A program made the translations under genes and the position numbers. Positions 33,246 through 42,989 of a stretch of DNA of 64,000 nt are shown here, piece by piece (position 1 is the stretch's first letter; each line of letters starts with the position of its first letter). The stretch covers positions 186,001-250,000 of the forward strand of contig AP026074.1 of the NCBI GenBank assembly GCA_024349765.1, read 5' to 3'. The notes beneath the pieces are model-generated. The model ran no database searches. It saw nothing but the letters and a program-made list of their open reading frames with translations, and had not been told where the DNA came from. The stretch is from Streptomyces nigrescens. GTDB taxonomy: Bacteria > Actinomycetota > Actinomycetes > Streptomycetales > Streptomycetaceae.

Positions 33246-33830
33246 TCAGAGGGTGTCCAGCCAGGCGAGCAAGCGGTCGCCTTCCTTCACCATGATCTGC
33301 GGGTCCCGCAGTGCGTTGGTCAGCAGGGACATCCCTTGGTACCCGCCCACCAGGGTCAGGGCGAGGCCGTCGGGATCGGGCAGGTCCATCTCCCGGAACT
33401 GGGCCGCCACCCAGTCGAGCAGCAGCCGGATGACCTTGCCCGCCTCCCTGTCCAGCCCGCCCTCCGCACGCTTGTCCAGCTCGGTGGCGAGCGTCCCGGT
33501 GGGGCACCCGTAGCGTGCCGCGAGGTCACGCTGTCCGACCCAGCCCCGTACGAGGGCCTTGAGCCGCTCGCGCGGATCGGGCAACCGGCCCAGCTCGCCG
33601 GTGATGGTCTCCAGCTGACGTGTGTGTTCGGAGAGCGCCGCGGCGACCAGTTCGTCCTTGGTCTTGAAGTAGTAGTAGACGTTGCCCACTTGGACGTCGG
33701 CGGCGCGCGCGATGTCGGCGATGGTGGTGCGTTCGGCGCCCTGCTGGTGCACCACTTGGGCGGCGGCAGCCATCAGACGCTGCCGCTTGGCGCCGGCGTT
33801 CTTCGCTCTCGCACTCTGTGAGTTGGTCAC
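33246..33830 (-). CDS. TetR-family transcriptional repressor
   Basis: 194 aa, normal TetR size. DNA-binding domain at residues 16-62: RLMAAAAQVVHQQGAERTTI, then ADIARAADVQVGNVYYYFKT, with the canonical YYYFKTKDELV end. The C-terminal ligand domain resembles the TetR_C group that controls NAD(P)-binding quinone/NmrA-type reductases (YGCPTGTLATELDKRAEGGL). GTG start at 33830. It is divergent from an NmrA-like gene, the probable target, with tetranucleotide repeats and a clear promoter between. Confidence 0.92.
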   Translation of the reverse strand: MTNSQSARAKNAGAKRQRLMAAAAQVVHQQGAERTTIADIARAADVQVGNVYYYFKTKDELVAAALSEHTRQLETITGELGRLPDPRERLKALVRGWVGQRDLAARYGCPTGTLATELDKRAEGGLDREAGKVIRLLLDWVAAQFREMDLPDPDGLALTLVGGYQGMSLLTNALRDPQIMVKEGDRLLAWLDTL

Positions 33831-33854
33831 CCGACTAACTATAGGCCGGGAGGT

Positions 33855-33884
33855 GTGCTACGTTCTCACCAGTGAGTCAGTCAA
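33855..33884 (-). promoter_or_regulatory. promoter of the TetR gene
   Basis: Minus-strand -35 TTGACT (33879-33884), 18-base spacer and -10 TAGCAC (33855-33860), 25 bases before the GTG start of the TetR gene. Good fit to a vegetative promoter for this genus. Confidence 0.55.
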
Positions 33885-33972
33885 CTAACTAACTAACGAG
33901 CTCGCCGTCGGGCTGACGGCTGAGGCGGAGTGCCTACCTGGCTCGCTTACTCACTTACTCAGTCACTCACTT
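33870..33972. repeat. tetranucleotide ladders and inverted repeat between TetR and NmrA genes
   Basis: CAACTAACTAACTAAC (~33882-33897) and CTTACTCACTTACTCAGTCACTCACTT-like steps (~33946-33972, given in part) form two (A/G)CT(A/C)-type ladders. AGTGAGTCAGT on one side is partly the inverse complement of the other, so the array can also act as an extended inverted repeat. It probably contains the TetR operator. Confidence 0.55.
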
Positions 33973-33984
33973 ATGGGGGTCGTC

Positions 33985-34806
33985 GTGATCGTCGTTGCGG
34001 GCGCTACGGGCAATGTGGGACGGACGCTGGTGCGGATGCTGGTTGGGGCGGGTGAACGGGTCACCGCCGTGGCCCGCCGCATCACCGACGCCGACGTTCC
34101 TCAGGGCGTGCGTGTGGTCGCCGCAGACCTGGGGGACGCCGAGAGCCTGCGGCCCGCGCTTGAGGGTGCGGAGGCGGTGTTCCTGCTGGTGGCCGGGGAG
34201 GATCCGCAGGGGATCGTGGGGGCGGCCAAGTCCGCGGGCGCCCGCAGGCTCGTTCTGTTGTCCAGTCAGGGCGCGGGGACCCGGCCGGAGGTCTACGCGC
34301 ATGCGGGCAGGTTCGAGGCGGCGGTGCGCGGCTCGGGGCTGGAATGGACCATCCTGCGCTCTGGCGGTATGGCGTCCAACGCCCTTGCCTGGGCGGAGCC
34401 GGTCCGCCTCCATCGCACCGCCGCCGCTCCCTTCGGGGACGTGGGTCTGCCCTTCATCGACCCGGACGACGTCGCCGCGGTCGGCACCGCCGTTCTGCGT
34501 GAGCAGGGGCATGACGGCGCGACGTATTCCCTCACCGGGCCGGCGGCGGTCACCCCGCGGGAGCGCGCGGCGGCACTCGCCGAGGCGCTGGGGGAACCGA
34601 TCCGCTTCGTGGAGCAGACCCGCGAGGAGGCCCATACGCAGATGGCGCAATTCATGCCGCTGCCGGTCGTCGAGGGCACACTGGCGATTCTGGGCGAGCC
34701 GACCGAGGAGGAGCGGCGCGTCAGTCCCGACGTCGAGCGGATCCTCAGGCGCTCCCCGCAGGGCTTCCCTGAGTGGGCCACGCGGAACGCCGCCGCCTTC
34801 CGCTAG
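33985..34806 (+). CDS. NmrA-like NAD(P)-binding protein / atypical SDR
   Basis: About 273 aa. The N-terminal Rossmann motif VVAGATGNVGRTLVRML with GxxGxxG and the typical AADLGDAESLRPALEGAEAV step identify the NmrA/atypical SDR group (also called NAD(P)H azoreductase-like or triphenylmethane reductase-like). The YxxxK catalytic pair is absent, as usual for the group. GTG 33985 has GGGGG five bases upstream; ATG 33973 is an alternative adding four residues. It is divergent from the TetR gene and probably induced by a quinone or xenobiotic ligand of that repressor. Confidence 0.87.
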   Translation: MIVVAGATGNVGRTLVRMLVGAGERVTAVARRITDADVPQGVRVVAADLGDAESLRPALEGAEAVFLLVAGEDPQGIVGAAKSAGARRLVLLSSQGAGTRPEVYAHAGRFEAAVRGSGLEWTILRSGGMASNALAWAEPVRLHRTAAAPFGDVGLPFIDPDDVAAVGTAVLREQGHDGATYSLTGPAAVTPRERAAALAEALGEPIRFVEQTREEAHTQMAQFMPLPVVEGTLAILGEPTEEERRVSPDVERILRRSPQGFPEWATRNAAAFR

Positions 34807-35012
34807 CCCCGGTCCACGCCGCCCACGCCATCCACGCCGTCCACGTTCTTCTCTGCTGAGCGTCGTGGCGTTCCTGTCCGGGAGTGCCACGACGCGGCTC
34901 TGCTCTGCCTGCTGCGCACCGCGCATCCCTGCACGGCGAGCGGCGCTACGGCTGTCGGAATCCGTGAGGAGCACCAAGCAGTGAGGGTCCGGACAGGCCG
35001 TAAGGTGAGCGG

Positions 35013-35564
35013 ATGGCCCTGTTCTTCCAGTTCGACATCCCCTCCGAGCTGGAGCATTTCGGCGGAGACCATCTGCTGGTTTTCCACTGCCGCGCGCACA
35101 ATGACGCGTCCAATCCCCAGCTGGCCGACGGCCGGCTCGTGGCCCGGTACTGGGACGCTCCGCAGCCGCCGTACCCGGGTCCGTTCTGGCGCGTGCTGCT
35201 CCAGAGCAATGCTGCCTTGCCGGCCACGGAGGCCGAACCGTCCGTGCGTGCGCTGCCGTTGACGTTCCAGCCCTTCACGGACACCCCCGAAGCGCAGGGG
35301 CCCGGAGCCCAGCTCTTCAAGGTGGGTGGTTCGCCCTCCTGGGCCCAGTACCCCGAGTACTACACGTGCGCGTGCGGCGCGGACCTGGCGTACGTCTGCC
35401 AGGTGCCGGAAGGGTGGGAATTCGACGTCCATCCCGGGCAACCGGAGCAGCCGTACAGTGTGGGAGCCGACACCTACAATCTCTTCCTCGGGAACGAGGT
35501 CTACCTGCTGGCTTGCCCGGCCCACTGCGACCCGGCGGCGGTCTGGCCGGTGAACCAGCACTGA
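35013..35564 (+). CDS. hypothetical protein, 183 aa (DUF1963-like appearance)
   Basis: Not firmly recognised. Beta-rich with aromatic and Pro residues (MALFFQFDIPSELEHFGGDH, then WDAPQPPYPGPFWRVLL), a Cys pair in YYTCACGADLAYVCQ and a final FLGNEVYLLACPAHCDP. The 'dxPF ... FLGNxVYxxxCxxHCdP' end resembles YwqG/DUF1963-type and SUKH-like immunity or housekeeping proteins in streptomycetes, which bind partners through a beta sheet, but I cannot confirm this. ATG 35013; cytoplasmic. The ~200 bases upstream hold no gene. Confidence 0.7.
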   Translation: MALFFQFDIPSELEHFGGDHLLVFHCRAHNDASNPQLADGRLVARYWDAPQPPYPGPFWRVLLQSNAALPATEAEPSVRALPLTFQPFTDTPEAQGPGAQLFKVGGSPSWAQYPEYYTCACGADLAYVCQVPEGWEFDVHPGQPEQPYSVGADTYNLFLGNEVYLLACPAHCDPAAVWPVNQH

Positions 35565-35615
35565 ACCCCGTCGCCGATTGGCGTTGACCTGCCTGGGCGC
35601 GTTCCGCGCAGCCGG

Positions 35616-36290
35616 TCAGATGGGATTCCGCAGCGTCTGCCGAAGCCTCTCGAAAGCGGTGGGCCGCAGTCGCCCTGGCAGGAAGTCACGGATGCGACGG
35701 GCGCATTCCTCGGGGGAGAGGAGGCCACTGTCCAGGTCGAGGTCGTGCAGTTCGTGGGAGTGCACCTGGTCGTACTGCATGGCGGCCAGTCCCAGCTGTC
35801 GGTCGCCGCGTGCGCGCTCGCGGCGCTCCAACTCGGGCAGCGGACAGCGCACCGCGATCAGGAGGGTGTCTTCGGGCACCAGCACATCGAGGAGGTCCAG
35901 CAGCCGCCAGCGGCGGCTGAGCGGATAGTCGACGACGAGGTTGTTGCCGCCCGCAGCCATGCCGGCGACGGCACGGTGAAAGCCCTTGCAGGTGCGGTCG
36001 ATCTCGGCCTGGAGGTCCTCGTCGGATATCGGGCCTTTGCAGCGCATCGCGTGAAAGGCGTCAACGGGCATGTGGAACCACGAGCCGTCGAGCATGTCGA
36101 GAAGTGCCTGGGCGATGCTCGACTTGCCGGAGCTGGACGTGCCGTTGAGCAGGATGACCTTGCCGCGGGTCGGGGTGTCCGGAATGCGCGCGTGGGCCGG
36201 GTCGGCCGTGCCTGGAGTCGCTGACTCGCGGTCGGCCGTGCCTGGAGTCGCTGCCTTCCGAGCGGCGGTTGTCACGTTGTCGTCTGCCAT
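35616..36290 (-). CDS. chloramphenicol phosphotransferase-like P-loop kinase
   Basis: 224 aa. A Walker A motif GTSSSGKSS sits near residue 50 in KVILLNGTSSSGKSSIAQAL, followed by SWFHMPVDAFHAM, where the Asp corresponds to the catalytic base of chloramphenicol 3-O-phosphotransferase (CPT), and a lid-like ERRERARGDRQLGLAAMQ and VHSHELHDLDLDS. CPT-like proteins are common in streptomycetes; most do not phosphorylate chloramphenicol and their substrates are unknown. The first ~42 residues are an extra, disordered extension carrying a 10-residue duplication (ATPGTADRES/ATPGTADP). A later start cannot be excluded, but the kinase core is intact. Confidence 0.85.
   Translation of the reverse strand: MADDNVTTAARKAATPGTADRESATPGTADPAHARIPDTPTRGKVILLNGTSSSGKSSIAQALLDMLDGSWFHMPVDAFHAMRCKGPISDEDLQAEIDRTCKGFHRAVAGMAAGGNNLVVDYPLSRRWRLLDLLDVLVPEDTLLIAVRCPLPELERRERARGDRQLGLAAMQYDQVHSHELHDLDLDSGLLSPEECARRIRDFLPGRLRPTAFERLRQTLRNPI
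36200..36253. repeat. 30-bp in-frame direct repeat
   Basis: The segment GGTCGGCCGTGCCTGGAGTC plus CTG occurs at 36200 and again at 36230 (period 30), duplicating ten codons in the N-terminal extension of the CPT-like kinase. Confidence 0.85.
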
Positions 36291-36569
36291 GTCGTCGTCC
36301 TTCGTGCGGAGGTGACCTCAGCTGGTTCGCGCCTGCGGGTGATGGGGTGCGGGGGGTGTCTGGTGTGTCTGGTGCGCCTGCACGCGATCATGGCACGTGT
36401 CCCATGCCACCGAGATGGCGTCGCCGATCCTGACGCGGGGTGCGCGGTCCTCGGCGAGCGGTTCGTACCGGCGACTCGTGCGCGTGTTCCCAGGGCGAGT
36501 CCCCGGGCGCCGTGGCCGGATCCGGCGGGCGCTCTGGCATATCTGCGGCCGACCCGGGATCGTTGTGAC

Positions 36570-36872
36570 ATGAACGATGAATGCCCCGATACGGACGAGC
36601 TGCGTGACGCGGTCCGCGAACTGGCCGAGGCCTTGGAGACGATGCTGAATCTCCTCAAGGCCGACGCGGTGCCCAGGACTCCCGAGGCGCAGCGTCTGAT
36701 CAGGCAGGCCCTCCCCAGGCGCGAATCCGACGACCTGCTCACGAATCCGCCGCCGGCCGGTGAGCTGCTCGCCCAGGCCATCGCCATCAACAAGATGACC
36801 GCCGCTGCGCGGGAGCAGATCCTTGACGACGAGGTCGCTGCCTCGCCCGTGCCGGATCACCCTCCGCTGTGA
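36570..36872 (+). CDS. small hypothetical helical protein, 100 aa
   Basis: MNDECPDTDELRDAVRELAE begins an acidic amphipathic helix, followed by LETMLNLLKADAVPRTPEAQ and a second helical part (ELLAQAIAINKMTAAAREQI). No motif recognised, no signal peptide. The ATG at 36570 is chosen because codon composition becomes protein-like there; a longer frame upstream (from 36312) is Arg/Cys-rich and not credible. No clear ribosome site. Stands alone, divergent from the CPT-like gene. Confidence 0.6.
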   Translation: MNDECPDTDELRDAVRELAEALETMLNLLKADAVPRTPEAQRLIRQALPRRESDDLLTNPPPAGELLAQAIAINKMTAAAREQILDDEVAASPVPDHPPL

Positions 36873-37016
36873 CGGAGGCGGTGCCCGTCGGGCCGTCCTC
36901 GGCCGGCCCCGCGGCGCACCCGGTGCACCCGGCGCAGCTCGGTGAGCCACGAGCGACCAGCGCCGCACCCCCGAGCGCCTGAGCGGAACGACGACGCTAC
37001 CGCCAGACGCCCGCCC

Positions 37017-37814
37017 TCACTTCAGAAGCACCTCGACGCCCCGCTCTTCGAAGATTTCCAAGAGAAGTGCGAACAGGCTGGGGGTGTCATCCTGCACCGC
37101 GGGATGATTCACCAACCGTGTCCGGGCGACGCTGGAATGCTGCCACTCCAGGGTGAACGGAGAGGTGGCGCCCCAACGTCCTCTGAGGCAGTCATCCACG
37201 GCGTCGAGGTTCCAGCCGAAGTATCCACCTGGGCCGTTGACCGCCTCACCGAGCGCACAGTAGAAACTGTCCTCGTCCACGATGTGCCGGCCGTCCAACG
37301 TGAATACCGTCCCTGCCGGGGCATCCGGCCTTCCGCGGCGTTGGTAGCGGTGCGACCACAGAGCAACTGACAGCCAGGCACGTCGACCGGCGGCATCGCG
37401 TTCCTGCCACCGGCCCGTACGGGTCAGCCGACCCGCACGGATCAGTTCCCAGACCTCACCCGATCCAGGCATGGCCTGGTCGCACCACATGCGCACGGTG
37501 ACGTCGACCAGGTCCGTCCCCAATGGTGAAGGCCGGACGGCAAGCACGGTGACGTCGTTCACGAAGTAGGACCCCATGCTGACGCCTTCGGCATCCAGCA
37601 CATCCAGATACGCGTTGCCCGCTACCGCCCGACGCCCGCCGATGTGATCCAGGGAAGCCAATAGCCCACCCTCCGGCGCGCTCCCCACCCACTCGACCTG
37701 GCGCCAGCCCTCCTCCTCCAAGGGGGAGAACAGTCCCCGGGCCTCCTGCGCACAACCCCAGAAGTCGTTCTCGTCTTCCTCGCTGGTGAGGGCGTAATTC
37801 CGCACGTGCACCAA
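37017..37814 (-). CDS. barstar-domain protein (RNase inhibitor family) with N-terminal extension
   Basis: 265 aa. The C-terminal ~95 residues are a barstar domain: FTLDGRHIVDEDSFYCALGE, then GYFGWNLDAVDDCLRGRWG with the two Asp residues equivalent to barstar Asp35 and Asp39 that bind the RNase active site, and LFALLLEIFEERG at the end. The first ~160 residues are a separate, unrecognised beta-rich domain. Barstar proteins protect against secreted RNases or polymorphic-toxin nucleases. No barnase-like gene is adjacent, so it may be an orphan immunity protein. Start is TTG at 37814 (GGAG 8 bases upstream) or GTG 37811. It is followed on the opposite side by a membrane-protein gene 41 bases upstream on the same strand. 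Confidence 0.85.
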   Translation of the reverse strand: MVHVRNYALTSEEDENDFWGCAQEARGLFSPLEEEGWRQVEWVGSAPEGGLLASLDHIGGRRAVAGNAYLDVLDAEGVSMGSYFVNDVTVLAVRPSPLGTDLVDVTVRMWCDQAMPGSGEVWELIRAGRLTRTGRWQERDAAGRRAWLSVALWSHRYQRRGRPDAPAGTVFTLDGRHIVDEDSFYCALGEAVNGPGGYFGWNLDAVDDCLRGRWGATSPFTLEWQHSSVARTRLVNHPAVQDDTPSLFALLLEIFEERGVEVLLK

Positions 37815-37855
37815 CTGGCTTGCTCCCCCGCTGAATCCGTCACAACCGGCCGATC

Positions 37856-38974
37856 CTACAGATCAGGCGATGTGACCGGCGAGCTGGGCTGACCCATTGC
37901 CCTCAGTGCGCCGAGGGCGAGAGGGGCGTCACGCCGGGCAAGGGCGATGAGGACGGCGTGGTCACCGTCCCGGCATTCGATGACGGCCGCGTCGTACTTG
38001 AACCTCTGCTTCCAGGCCTGGGGGTCATCGGGCCGAAGCGCTCGGACGTGCCGCACGACCAGTGTCTCCGGAACCGTCTTCCGGGCGACGCGCCCATCGG
38101 GATCCGGTGTGGTCGCCGGCCGTCCGTCTCCCAGCACCAGGTGGTCGAAGCCGTCCACCCGGTAGGGAACGTCTCCGAGTACGGCCGCGCGTACGCACTG
38201 CTTGTCCGTCGGCGGAACCGGAACGATGCTGCTGACGGATGCGGCGGCGCGGTTGATACGACGTTGTTGCCCCCAGGCACACAGCGCGCCCAGGCCTGCG
38301 GCGGGCAGCACTGCGGCCGCGGTGATCAGGAGTGCCTCCCGCACGTCGCGGCCGACCATGCTCCCGAGACTGCCGGCGCAACTCACGACGGTCCCGGTCA
38401 CCAGACCGACGGTGAGCTGCCGGAGGCTGCGGTGCGTCGGGGAGGGTGAGTGGTGGCGGTGCCACCAGGTGAGCCACCACACCATCAGCCCGAAGGGCAG
38501 CAGAAAGAGACCGGCGCCCAGCGGGTAGCGCCAGTTGCCGTCCGGAGACTCCCAGGTCTCCTGAGCGGCGGCACGGAACCGCACGGTGCGGATCTCACCC
38601 CGCCAGTACGTCAACTTCACCTCGTCACCGGCGCGCACGGTGTCGTAGACCGGTTCCGACCCGGCCATCCGCACACGCCGCACGGTGTCTGTGCCCCGTT
38701 CGGTCACGCGGAGCCAGTAGCGGACGCTCTTTCCGCTCGGCTCGTCCTCCGTGCCCTTGACGGTCGCCGGAACCGTCGTCGTGCACGTATCCGACCGGGA
38801 GCCAGCCGGGCAGGCGGGCGCCGCGGCGTACGCGTCCCACTTCGCCAACTCGACCGGCACGGTGGCGAACAGCCCTGCCGACAGCAAGAGGAGCACCAGC
38901 CCGAAGCCGACGGCCAGCAGGAACCGCCACCCGCGCTGCGCCCCCGATGATTCCCGGGCTGTCTGATCTGCCAT
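37856..38974 (-). CDS. multi-pass membrane protein of unknown function, 372 aa
   Basis: Membrane segments at residues ~15-37 (FLLAVGFGLVLLLLSAGLFA), ~148-168 (AGLFLLPFGLMVWWLTWW), ~182-205 and ~215-237. An extracellular loop of ~110 residues between the first two holds a Cys pair (APACPAGSRSDTCTTTV) and a beta-like domain. The C-terminal ~120 residues are cytoplasmic and soluble (DGDHAVLIALARRDAPLALG). ATG 38974 has a GGGGGCAG site; the frame upstream adds only an Arg/Gly-rich leader. It is just upstream of the barstar-domain gene on the same strand (41 bases), possibly one unit. Function unknown. Confidence 0.78.
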   Translation of the reverse strand: MADQTARESSGAQRGWRFLLAVGFGLVLLLLSAGLFATVPVELAKWDAYAAAPACPAGSRSDTCTTTVPATVKGTEDEPSGKSVRYWLRVTERGTDTVRRVRMAGSEPVYDTVRAGDEVKLTYWRGEIRTVRFRAAAQETWESPDGNWRYPLGAGLFLLPFGLMVWWLTWWHRHHSPSPTHRSLRQLTVGLVTGTVVSCAGSLGSMVGRDVREALLITAAAVLPAAGLGALCAWGQQRRINRAAASVSSIVPVPPTDKQCVRAAVLGDVPYRVDGFDHLVLGDGRPATTPDPDGRVARKTVPETLVVRHVRALRPDDPQAWKQRFKYDAAVIECRDGDHAVLIALARRDAPLALGALRAMGQPSSPVTSPDL

Positions 38975-39108
38975 CCCCGCTGCCCCCTTCTTACCGCCCC
39001 CGCGCGCCCTCAACGGCCGCCCTTCCGCCACATTGTGCGCCTGCAGCCTTCACCTGGATGTTCCGGGTGGGCTCGCGACGTGGGGAGTCGCATGGGGCCG
39101 CAGCAGGC

Positions 39109-39178
39109 CGTGACTGCACTGCACCTCACGGCACCGCACTGACTGCACCGCACTGCCTGCACGGCACGGCATTGCCGC
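39109..39178. repeat. degenerate CACTGCACC/GGCACGG repeat
   Basis: Imperfect copies of CACTGCAC, ACCGCACTG and TGCACGGCACGG alternate over about 70 bases in the gap between two minus-strand genes. No coding content or clear hairpin. Confidence 0.5.
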
Positions 39179-39186
39179 GGGCTGGT

Positions 39187-39471
39187 CTACGAAAGGAGCG
39201 CGGCCAGTCGGTGCAGGCGGGCGTAATACCGGTGGTCGTCCTCATCGGTGAGCAGGGGCAGGATCGTGTTGAGGTCCGCGATGCAGCGGCGCAGGATCCG
39301 GTGCCGCTCCGCGTCGAGAGAACCGTCGCCATTGCGCCAGGCGGAGACGCACCCTGCGATGTCCGCGTCCAGCAACACCATGTCGATGCCCGCCAGCTCC
39401 ACACCGCGCAGCCGGACGGGGAAATCCGCGGCCACATGCTCCTGCCACAAACGGGCGACTGAAGGGTTCAC
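39187..39471 (-). CDS. hypothetical protein, 94 aa
   Basis: MNPSVARLWQEHVAADFPVR starts a compact acidic helical protein (CVSAWRNGDGSLDAERHRIL, IADLNTILPLLTDEDDHRYY). No motif recognised. GTG start at 39471 overlaps the stop of the upstream gene (GTGA), so it is translationally coupled to the DUF5959-like gene. Similar small partner proteins often follow that gene in streptomycetes, with unknown role. Confidence 0.75.
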   Translation of the reverse strand: MNPSVARLWQEHVAADFPVRLRGVELAGIDMVLLDADIAGCVSAWRNGDGSLDAERHRILRRCIADLNTILPLLTDEDDHRYYARLHRLAALLS

Positions 39472-39956
39472 TTCTTACGCCTCGGGCTCCACTCGTAGGT
39501 CATGGGAGCCGTCTCGACGACCTCGCTCGGCCAGGCCTGCCGCACTCGGTCCAGTCGGGCTCGGTGGTCCTGGATCCAGTCGTCCTGTGGCCGGATCCAG
39601 AAGAACGTGGAGAGCCGGTCGGGGTCGTTGATGGTCACTCCGACGGACGCGTCCTCGTTGAGTTGAATGCCCAGCTCAAGGCCCCGGCCGCCGCCCAGTC
39701 CGGCGTTGCCACGTGGCACCAGCCGTTCGAGCTCCTCTTCCCAAGCGGACAGATCCCGCTGGAAGAGGTAGAGCTCAAGGCGTGCGTCGAGGAAGCCGGT
39801 GGACACCAGGACTTCGGCACGCAGGGTGTCGTGGCCCGTCAGAACGCCGGGCTGATCGCGTCCAGTGACACGAACGATGCACCGGTTGCCGTTGCCGTCG
39901 CCGTTGGCGTCGGCGTCTGCCAGGTGTATCAGATCGACGGGTTCGGGCTCTCCCAT
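39468..39956 (-). CDS. DUF5959-like hypothetical protein, 162 aa
   Basis: MGEPEPVDLIHLADADANGD, then RCIVRVTGRDQPGVLTGHDT and DARLELYLFQRDLSAWEEEL. This resembles streptomycete DUF5959 proteins as I remember them; the family has no known function. Alpha/beta, cytoplasmic. ATG 39956 is used because the longer frame upstream is Arg/Pro/His-rich. The stop overlaps the start of the 94-aa gene (GTGA). Confidence 0.75.
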   Translation of the reverse strand: MGEPEPVDLIHLADADANGDGNGNRCIVRVTGRDQPGVLTGHDTLRAEVLVSTGFLDARLELYLFQRDLSAWEEELERLVPRGNAGLGGGRGLELGIQLNEDASVGVTINDPDRLSTFFWIRPQDDWIQDHRARLDRVRQAWPSEVVETAPMTYEWSPRRKK

Positions 39957-40196
39957 AGTGCGCCTCCGCAGGGCCTTGACTGGTGTGCGTAGCCTGCATC
40001 CTCTCCCACGGGGCGCGTACGAGCAGAGGCGCCCCACCAACGACCGTTCGAGGCGATCGGAGCGCCGGCTGCGGCGGGGGTGGTGGGCCGGGTACGGGGA
40101 TAACGCCTGGTCTGGTTGCGGGCCGAGGTCGCTTCCACGATGGCGTGGTGCCACGTCAGGTGGCTTCTTCGAGGATGCGAGGGAAGCGAGGCCGTG

Positions 40197-41468
<1,272 letters not shown>

Positions 41469-41608
41469 GTGCGTCCGCGGTCAGTCATCCTGTGCATCGC
41501 AGACTCTGACAACACGCAGGCACCGGGACGGGCATGCGCTGGCTGGCCCGCCCGGAGGTCCGCTTGCCCCGTAGTCCTCTGGCGGGGGGCCTTTGGTGGG
41601 GCCTTCTT

Positions 41609-42478
41609 TTACCAGCGGACGGCGGTGAAGTCGATGGGCTGGGGTCGGAGTAGGCGGGTGCGTTCTGTCAGTGATTCCAGGCGCCGGGACATCTCGTCGG
41701 CGGGTAGGTGGTGGCGGTTGCCGTGGCCGGGGAGGACCCATTCGAAGCGCAGTTGTGGGGTCGTCCTGGCGAGGGAGTTGGCCAGTTCCTCGATGGAGTA
41801 CCAGGTCACGTTCTCGGCGACCTCCAGATCGCCCGTGGTGCGGGACCAGTAGAAGCTGTCTCCGCTGAAGCAGTACCGGTCGTCGGCGAGGTAGAGCACG
41901 CTGCCCCGGGTGTGGCCGGGCAGGGGGTGAGCGGTGACTCCCTCGCCGATGTCGACGGGTTCGAGTCCGCGGATCACCTGGTCCGCGTCCGGCGCTGCGT
42001 CGAGGTCGCCCTCGTGGATCCACAGCCGGGCGCCGAAGTGGTCCGCGTAGCGGCGGCCGTGGGCGACGTGGTCGCGGTGGGTGAGCAGGACGTCGGTGAC
42101 GGGTCCCAACGCGGTGTAGCGAGCTGCCAGTTCACGGCTCCAGCGCGGGGTGTCGATCATCATGACCGAGCCGGAGGGCCGCAGGAGGAGGTAGGAGTTG
42201 GCGCCGGCGGTGTCCCGGGAGTTGTGGCCGCAGACCAGGACGCCGTCGTCCAGGGCCATCGGGAAGGGGTCGAGGGTGCGGTCGGCCAGCCCGGACGCCG
42301 GGCGGATCGAGCGGGTGGGGCAGGCGAAGACGGCGGCGTGTAGGCGCCGGTTCTCCGCCTCGTCGCGGGGCTGGCGCAGGATCTGCGACTTGCCGTCGGC
42401 TTCGGTGATCAGGTCGGGTGCGAACTGTCGGGCGACGTCGCAGTTGGTGCAGCGGTCGTCGACGTACCAGTTCTCCAT
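41609..42478 (-). CDS. ferredoxin-like domain fused to MBL-fold metallo-hydrolase
   Basis: 289 aa. Residues 1-65 are ferredoxin-like: YVDDRCTNCDVARQFAPDLI, then FACPTRSIRP, with CxxC and a later CP motif. The MBL domain follows with THRDHVAHGRRYAD (HxDHxxH variant: H-x-D-H), LPGHTRGSVLYLADDRYCFS, SGDSFYW and a final LPGHGNRHHL. Such proteins are annotated as glyoxalase-II-like hydrolases; the cluster-carrying N-terminus suggests a redox-linked or oxygen-dependent role, but the substrate is unknown. ATG 42478 has AAGGAG upstream, and the longer frame to 42991 is not used. Convergent with the Gly-Ala-Thr dehydrogenase gene. Confidence 0.85.
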   Translation of the reverse strand: MENWYVDDRCTNCDVARQFAPDLITEADGKSQILRQPRDEAENRRLHAAVFACPTRSIRPASGLADRTLDPFPMALDDGVLVCGHNSRDTAGANSYLLLRPSGSVMMIDTPRWSRELAARYTALGPVTDVLLTHRDHVAHGRRYADHFGARLWIHEGDLDAAPDADQVIRGLEPVDIGEGVTAHPLPGHTRGSVLYLADDRYCFSGDSFYWSRTTGDLEVAENVTWYSIEELANSLARTTPQLRFEWVLPGHGNRHHLPADEMSRRLESLTERTRLLRPQPIDFTAVRW

Positions 42479-42989
42479 GGAGGGGCTCCTTCGGGGGGAA
42501 CGGACCCGGACCGGGGCCGCCCTTTCAGGATTACCCGCGTGCGGCCGATATCGGTAGACCTCGCCGATCTTGTACTTCTGGGCCCGAATCGCTCTCACGG
42601 CTCGGTCGGCGGGGAGGGTTTTGGTGGGGTTTGCGGCTTCTGTGCATCCCGCAACAGGACGGCGTCGCCCCCCGATTGGTCTCGGCATCGGAGAGCCGCG
42701 TCGTGAGACGGAGGCGGGGTACCTCGGAGAAGGTGGCGACGGATGCGTCCTGCGGGTACTCACGCGAGGACTCGATGGTCGGGAGGTGACGGGCTGGATG
42801 GATGCAGGCCGTGTGGCGAGGCAGGGCGCGCGTAGGTGGGCGAGGGCGGGGCGGATCCGGCTGATCGACACCCATGTCAGTGAATTTCCGGAGTGTGGCG
42901 CAGTTTTTGGGAACCCGGCTCCGTCGGCGCGCCTCCTCTCCCTCAGAGACGCATAGCTGGTGCGTCCACGTTCGATGTGGGGGCGAGAC
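42479..42989. other. 511-base divergent gap without a gene
   Basis: Lies between the MBL gene and the secreted protein gene, both transcribed outward. It must hold their promoters, but I see no convincing -35/-10 pair. Open frames within it give Arg/Gly-rich products without a ribosome site. Confidence 0.5.
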
